From NCBI GenBank assembly GCA_020631735.1, contig CM036160.1:2030407-2094406 (forward strand): a DNA stretch of 64,000 nucleotides. Direction: 5' to 3'. The stretch is from Saccharum officinarum (Eukaryota; Streptophyta; Magnoliopsida; Poales; Poaceae). A model generated the notes under the pieces. That model had not been told where the DNA came from. It worked only from the letters and a program-made list of their open reading frames with translations, and did no database searches. The translations under genes were made by a program, and so were the position numbers. The stretch's first letter is position 1. Every line of letters starts with the position of its first letter. Below are positions 58,195 through 64,000 of the stretch, one piece after another.

Positions 58195-58690
58195 CACTAT
58201 GCCAAAAAACACATCAGTGACGCGTCCAGACGGCCTTTAGTGACGTGGAAAAGACGCGTCACCTATGTTGCGTCACTGATGTGATGATATGAGTGACGTG
58301 TAAATACGCGTCACTGATATGGAGAAACCAGTGACGCGTAATCGCTACATACGTCACTAATATCAAGATACGAGTGACACGCCTTGTCTACACGCGTCAC
58401 TTATTTGATAATAGGAGTGACGTGTATTATCTACACACGTCACTCATTTGATAATAGGAGTGACGCTTGTTTTCTACACGCGTCACTTGTAAGGATATAT
58501 GAGCGACGCGCATTGAGAATACGCGTCACTAATAAGAATACGCGCATTAGGGTTCGAGTGACACACATTGATAATACGCGTCACTCATAGCATGTATACA
58601 AGTGACGCGTGTTAATAGGACATGTCACATATAGCGTGTTACAAGTGACGCGTTTACATTTTCATGTCACTCATCAGAGAGCATAATGTT
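58195..58690. repeat. CACTA left subterminal repeats
   Basis: About twenty GTGACGCGT or ACGCGTCAC words, exact or with one or two changes, alternate in direct and inverted orientation. CACTA elements use such subterminal words as binding sites for their TNPA-type protein. A shorter set lies at the right end, 62735-62925. Confidence 0.9.
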
Positions 58691-59117
58691 CGCACGAGCT
58701 CAACAGAAGCTCTTCAAATAGACATCAAGTTCAATAGATTCACATATATATTGAATTCATTCACTAGTTCACAATTTGTTCCAAATCCACTTAACTTATA
58801 CATTCACAGGTTCACAATTTGTTCACACACACACTATACATCACTGGACCCATATTAATAATGGCAATCACACTCAGTGCTGATGACCCATATTAACTAG
58901 GATGATGGAACTCTCCTTTCTTGTTGATGACCTGTTCCACTAGGAAATCAGCCAACTTGTCTCTGATCATGTCATTGTGAAACTCTTATGTATACACACA
59001 AGACCATTCATAGCTATCAATACTTTGGAATGATAAACAACAGCAATGACAACAGCTGTGACACCAGCTAGCACTCTTCATGCAGCTCTGACAACACAAA
59101 TTTAGAAATATCCCTAC

Positions 59118-59210
59118 CTGTGAAGCAGCACTTAGATCAAAACTTTTCTGCACACTCCACTTGGCTCTCCAACATTTCACCTCTGCAAGCACTGTATCAA
59201 TGGCTTTATG
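59118..59210 (-). pseudogene. Exon-like fragment in the CACTA element
   Basis: A 93-nt open piece (31 codons, start HKAIDTVLAEVKCW) with AG on the 5' side and GTAGGG on the 3' side. It is phase-compatible with the upstream 38-nt exon at 59284-59321. The AIDTVLAEVK part is loosely like the C-terminus of bacterial trigger factor, but this is too weak to call. Confidence 0.4.
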
Positions 59211-59283
59211 CTGAAAACATCAAAGTCATGAACAAAAATGATTGATAGATCAATCGTACAATCACATAAATATGCTGTATTAC

Positions 59284-59321
59284 CTTCTTCTGGAAGACTG
59301 GCTTGGTCTGACCACTATATC
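59284..59321 (-). pseudogene. Captured exon resembling ribosomal protein eL42 (L44/L36a)
   Basis: The 38-nt piece encodes GYSGQTKPVFQKK between a TGTACAG acceptor and a GTAATA donor. eL42 has the near-identical GYGGQTKPVFHKK in its middle. The fragment is short, so the assignment rests on this one conserved motif. Confidence 0.55.
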
Positions 59322-59534
59322 CTGTACAGATGGTATTATGTACAACAAAATGCCTGAGACAGAAGATAGGATGTCATGCCGGAGGTAATTAACCAACAAC
59401 TATATGCTGTTCACAGTTTACAGATAATATTTGAATAGATGCACTAGGATCAAATGGCTCTAATTTTCAAAAAAAAAAAAACAGGTTACTGGCACATGTC
59501 CATGACTACGTTACTACAGGAACAGAATACAAAC

Positions 59535-59968
59535 CTCATCTATCGTAGTGCATCCTGGAAGAAGCTTTACAGCAAGTGAGTCATCCATTTCTGGCAACTC
59601 TCTGTAGAAGAGCTCTTTACACAACCTGTGCAATACATTGAAAATGGGATTGTGAGTACCAGGCTACCAGCTGCAGTGATTAGAACTAAGGGAGTACACC
59701 CTCTGCTGATACCAATTGATCTTGTAATGTGTGTGTGATAAAGCACAAAGTGAAGTGATTAGTGAAAAGCATGAACACATCTTTAACTGTGCTCTTTTAG
59801 AAATAACACTCACAGTAAATTGTGCATTGACACCTTGTATACTTTCTTTCTCAAACGACTCAGGGAACTGAATAGGAAATGATCTAGCCTCGCCACGACG
59901 AATCCCAATTAATGAACCAAGAAATCCAGGAACAAGGTTATTATTTTCCTCAGTGTCCAAGTGGAAAC
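59535..59968 (-). pseudogene. TIG: Captured exons of a plastid-type trigger factor gene
   Basis: Trigger factor is a ribosome-associated chaperone with a PPIase-like domain. Two exons, 59814-59968 and 59535-59625 (minus strand), are joined by a GT-AG intron in phase. They encode the end of the PPIase-like domain (LVPGFLGSLIGIRRGEARSF, FPESF, GVNAQFTV) and the start of the C-terminal domain (CKELFYRELPEMDDSLAVKL, PGCTTIDE). The bacterial family has the same order (PGFEDGI, FPEEY, ELPEL). Both reading frames are intact, but the rest of the gene is absent, so it is a transduplicated fragment. Confidence 0.85.
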
Positions 59969-62948
59969 CTGAAAATGATAGTAGGTATAATATAGCACTG
60001 TGATTTCAAAAAACCAGAAATGCAAGGCAGTTGTCTCAGTTAGCATACTAACTGGTGCACAAAGAAACTCAGCAGACAAATATATTTAAGAGCCACTCAC
60101 ATCACTACATCAAATTACAGGGAAATAAATGCACCAAACATAACAAGTGTGGCATGACAGCATTTCTTTTAGGAGCAATAGTTTCTATATATAGCATCAG
60201 AATACCATTTTTTCTAATAAAGGATAACTCATAATAAATTGTAAAGGCAAAGTTATGAAAATAACATGCAAGTCAGATGCGTGAAAAATTGACAAACCTG
60301 TACTCTAGACTACACATGCAACTCATAATAAATTGTTGAAGCTAGTAGCTTTTTAAAAAATAAAACTTGTTGCTTACAAGGAAACATTTGAAGGGGAAAG
60401 GGAACAAAGAACTCTAGACTATAGTTGCATCTTGCACAGATAAATGTTACAACCATTTGTTGAGCAAATGGATTTATGCCATAAAACAAGTACTGACGCC
60501 AATACCAGATCAGGACTGTACTGTAACAAAGCAAATTTGACTGTTGATAGAAATAATTCAATGGAAAATTGCTAGGAACCGGAAGTATCTGTTTCTCAGA
60601 GGCGGAACAACCAGGGCTATCTATCACTTCAGTTGAGAGTGGTCAAGAAAGCTCCTGATACACACATAAAGTTAGTGAAGCAAAAAGAAGCTATCTGAAC
60701 TGATGACCGTGGCCCTGCACCACATCCTAGATTTGGTATTATATCTTAGATTTGTACAGAGAAACTAAAACTAAATGGGTCAGCTCCAACCTCTCACAAG
60801 AACTTAACAATGTCAGTTAAGCCATCATCAACTGCCCCCATTAAAATAATTGGGACCAAATATCTTTCGACGAACAAAAGCAGTCAGTCAGAACACAATA
60901 CATGGCACATGAAAAATAATTGGGACTAAATTGCCAGCTAACAAAGGCATAATAAAAAAGGCTTCCTGGTGATTGTAAGTCACATGGATTTAGGATACAG
61001 CTACCCAATGTTCATCCAAGAAATGTATCAGCACTTCACTCACTCAAATTATTGTACATCTATAGTTTCACATATCAGTTTTATAATAAACATAAAAAGA
61101 TAAAAGGATAGAGTACTCACAGACATCAAATTACTTGCAAGAAGAGTTAACATGGTACTTGCCCATCTGCAATTATCAATAGGACAGATAATCTAAATTA
61201 AGACCACTCCAGTTTTAGATACAGGAGGCAGGCCACCATTAATCCTAGAGAGGAGCCTAAACATCCTTGAAATATCTTCAACCTACAGTAACTAATATAT
61301 CATAAAAATTTCAGTAAGATTATACCCCCATCAACTCTTGGCGTATATAGGCATATGATTCTATCTATCAAACTTTTTCATCACAAAAACACTTAGCATA
61401 CAGAGTTCTGTTTCTTCATAATTTGGTCTATATACGTAGCTAGCAATTCTCCTTGCACATCCTGTAAGTATTTTTTTTGTTACAATGGTGTAATAATTTC
61501 AGTTCCAAAGAAAATTACTGCACTCGTTCTGGTTAGAAACACCATTCATGTAATGATAATAAAAAGTGAGATAAATTAAAAAAATGGCCTGATACAAACC
61601 TCCATCAAACTCGGTTCAGTATTAGCATGAATGCTCAAGACCTCTCTTATCTGGAAAGCAGTATATTTAATACTCATGCACTGTGTTTTAATGTGAAAAA
61701 TTAATAATTAATAATATAGTAACACTAAGGCCTAGGTTTAGTTAATTGTTATCATTAGTCACGGGTTAATGCATTTTATGCCTAAATTAATGCTTAATGT
61801 TCTACATTACGCCAAGTTCATGCCTTAATCGGCCCCTGTTGATGATGTCTTATGCTTAGACGGTGCATATTAAGCTACTAGGGTTCAGATTAGCATGTAG
61901 GAGGAGAATTTACAAATCACGGCCAAATTGAAACTTTCCCCCAAATTCCTGAAACCCTAGATCATGATTTTCGCCCTTTTACCCCAAATTTCAAAATGGA
62001 AACCCTAATTTCTACTAAGTTTGGGCCTTGGGACCGCTTACCTTAGCTCGGCGTCATCACTGTCATCATGCTTGGGCACGGCGGCGCCACTGACGTGCCC
62101 TCACCCCGACACGACCGCCGCGCATCAGGGCCCGTCGCGCCACCGCCGTGGATGGAGAACACCGCTCGCTGCAACGCCCGTTGCGGACCACGCCACCTCG
62201 CCGGATGGCGTGGAGGAGGCCGCCATGGCGACGACCACGATTCACCGCCGCTGCCTCTGCGGAAGCAGCCTCGCCGAGATCGATCTGTGAGGAAGAGGGT
62301 AAGGTGAGGGAGAGTTAGGAAGAGGGAAAGAGGGTCCGCCAGCCACTCACCTAGGAGACGAAGCTCTACCTTCAGAGCCGCGGCTATGGGTGGATCTGGG
62401 CCGTCGTCGAGCAAGGAGAGGAGATCCAGAAGCCAGAGATCCGGAGCGCCGTTGTTGCGGAGGGGGAGGAGCTACGGGGGCGGCGGTCTTCGCGCATGGT
62501 TGACGAGGTCACGAACAGGGGGGCAAACCACGAGCGTGACGGGCGTCGCGACGGGGGAGGAGGTGGCCGCGAGCGGCGCGAGATTGCGCGACGGGGGAGG
62601 AGGTGGCCGCGGGCGACTCGCGAGAGAGAGGGAACGGGGGCAGCTGATGGCACGGGAAGAGACGAGGCCGACGGGGATGGGTCCGGACTTGACTTTTCAG
62701 CTAACTGGGTTTAATAAATTTTTCGGGTCCGAGGTGACGCGTTTTGGTGGAACGTGTCACTGGTAGCCGCAGTGACGCGTCTATTTAAGAAGAGTCACTG
62801 TTAATTTGTTACAGTGACGCGTTTTGTTTACCAGCCATGGGTGACAACTAATTTAGCGACGCGTGCCGATTATCCGCGTCACTAATCTAACATTAGTGAC
62901 GCGTTTTAATTTCGAGTCACAAATTAAGGTGTCTATTTTGGCATAGTG

Positions 62949-63367
62949 CAACACAGAGGGGAAACCGATTGCAGCCGCCGTGGACGTTCGAACGGTAGCA
63001 GTGCCGTTGAAATATTGATTTTTTTAGGTGTTTCGCAGGGTGCACGTTGAATAGCATTCAACTTAGAGGAGCCAAATCCGTGCCTGCATATTTTGCGTAA
63101 AGGAAAGTGGAGGATCGAAAACCCTACCTCGATCTTATCTAGTCCCATGCTCCCATATCTCTGTGCCGACGTCGCCCCTCCTCGTACCCCGTGGTCCGTG
63201 CTCTCCTGCTCGAGGTAGGCTTGCGCGATCCTCCTGCTCCTCCAAATCCTGCTGCTCCTCTTGTCCTTTGAATCTCTTGATTTGAGTTTTCTAAAAAAAA
63301 TGATCTTTTCCCCCATTTTGATTTTGAATCGAGATGTAATGCAGGGGGCATCTTGCCGCGGGGAGAG
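62949..63367 (+). other. Right CACTA flank and 5' UTR of the DUF1618-like gene
   Basis: It starts with the duplicated CAA. A predicted 5'-UTR intron runs from 63215 (CGAG|GTAGGC) to 63344 (ATGCAG), ending 23 bp before the gene start. Otherwise no feature. Confidence 0.45.
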
Positions 63368-64000
63368 ATGAAGATGATGAACCACCTGCTGCGGCGGCGG
63401 TTCGTGAACATTGTGGCGGAGAACTACGAAAGCGCCACGTGTCGGAGCATCTCTTCTACCCGTCGACGGCGGAAGCAGAAGCAGATCAAGCGGCCAAGCC
63501 AGCAGGCGCAGCAGCGATATCCACCCTGGACCAGCTTTTCGCGCTGGTGAACCCGCGGAGCAGGATCCTCTGGAGCAGCCCGGAGGGCGTCACCTTCGTC
63601 TACGACGCCGACACGCACTGCAGCCACGCGATGCCCAGCCTGGCTTACAAGGGATACATGCCCGTCGCCATCTCTCGAAGGAGAAGACCTCTACGTCATG
63701 AGCTCCATCAGATCCTACACTTCGGCCAGCTTCCAAGTCCTCACATTCGGCGGCCGCACCTACAAATCGCCGTGGCGATCGACGCTCACATCGCGACAAG
63801 CCATGGCAGTGGGACTCTCTTCCACCCCCGCCCTTGCCCCATGGCTTCGTCATCAGATCCCATACAGTGCTCGACGATGGTGTCACTATCTGGCACTGCG
63901 TGACGGCGATCTACATGGGCCCTGTAGAAAAACCCGCCCTCACCTATCTCTTCGACACGGTGAGACGCGAAGGGTGGCAAGCCACCAGCATGCAGCCGCC
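63368..64000 (+). pseudogene. DUF1618-like grass protein, frameshifted and cut by the window end
   Basis: The start MKMMNHLLRRRFVNIVAENY is the conserved N-terminus of a large grass-specific family related to DUF1618 proteins; their role is unknown. Family blocks follow in successive frames: LFYPSTAEAEAD and DQLFALVNPRSRILW (frame of 63439), GEDLYVMSSIRS (frame of 63692), and WQWDSLPPPPLPHGF, SHTVLDDGVTIWHC and LFDTVRREGW (frame of 63804). This implies single-base shifts near 63436, 63678 and 63790. It is a pseudogene or carries sequencing errors. The 3' half lies outside the window. Confidence 0.7.

Larger units (their letters stand above)
58195..62948. mobile_element. Non-autonomous CACTA transposon carrying host gene fragments
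   Basis: Terminal inverted repeats CACTATGCCAAAA at 58195-58207 and TTTTGGCATAGTG at 62936-62948 are flanked by the 3-bp duplication CAA (58192-58194 and 62949-62951). Subterminal regions carry many GTGACGCGT words in both orientations. No TNPD-type transposase or TNPA is visible in 4754 bp. The interior, on the minus strand, holds exons of a trigger factor gene and probably eL42, plus a GC-rich gene-start-like block at about 62040-62660. Confidence 0.93.

Noticed and set aside
62021..62766. Overlapping GC-rich frames inside the right part of the CACTA element
   Set aside because: Both strands are open in several frames; more likely a captured 5' region than a protein.

Overview
The window is nuclear DNA of a grass. 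The evidence is: panicoid-type transposons (a Maximus/SIRE Copia element with ~2-kb LTRs, Tekay-type Ty3/gypsy elements with ~4-kb LTRs, Tourist and Stowaway MITEs, a grass-type Helitron end), intron-containing host genes with GT-AG splice sites, and GC-rich exons. An Andropogoneae-like source (sorghum, Miscanthus or sugarcane group) is my guess; the species cannot be fixed from the sequence alone. About two thirds of the window is recognisable transposable element. One 100-N assembly gap lies at 20682-20781.

Layout. 1-12439: a plant L1-type LINE fragment that keeps only ORF1, with an 18-bp target-site duplication, split by a 10.6-kb Maximus/SIRE Copia element whose gag-pol carries several stops and a frameshift. 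12440-17711: the gene island. It holds a complete five-exon eIF5A gene with a promoter rich in TGGGCC/TGGGCT motifs, followed on the same strand by an intronless DYW-type pentatricopeptide-repeat (PPR) gene close to ELI1, with one single-base frameshift. 17712-20681: intergenic DNA with three MITEs and a minus-strand LRR receptor-like pseudogene that runs into the gap. 20782-29859: a plus-strand Tekay chromovirus (5' end lost in the gap) with a chromodomain integrase. Its 3' LTR abuts the pol gene of a second, minus-strand Tekay-like element (29860-37997), so the first was probably inserted into the second. 37998-41115: MITE-rich spacer. 41116-43700: a solo Copia LTR with a 5-bp target duplication. 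46563-51141: a minus-strand Helitron. 58195-62948: a non-autonomous CACTA transposon that captured exons of a trigger-factor gene and probably of ribosomal protein eL42. 63368-64000: a frameshifted member of a grass DUF1618-like family, cut by the window end.

Function. The only clear host functions are translation (eIF5A, hypusine-dependent elongation and termination) and organelle RNA editing (the PPR-DYW protein). They are neighbours, but nothing shows that they work together. The rest is transposon biology. The most unusual item is a small extra ORF upstream of gag in the second Tekay-like element. Its N-terminus resembles the histone H3 tail, followed by a predicted coiled coil and an acidic C-terminus with a SUMO-interaction-like motif. 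The neighbouring Tekay element has a related extra ORF and a chromodomain.
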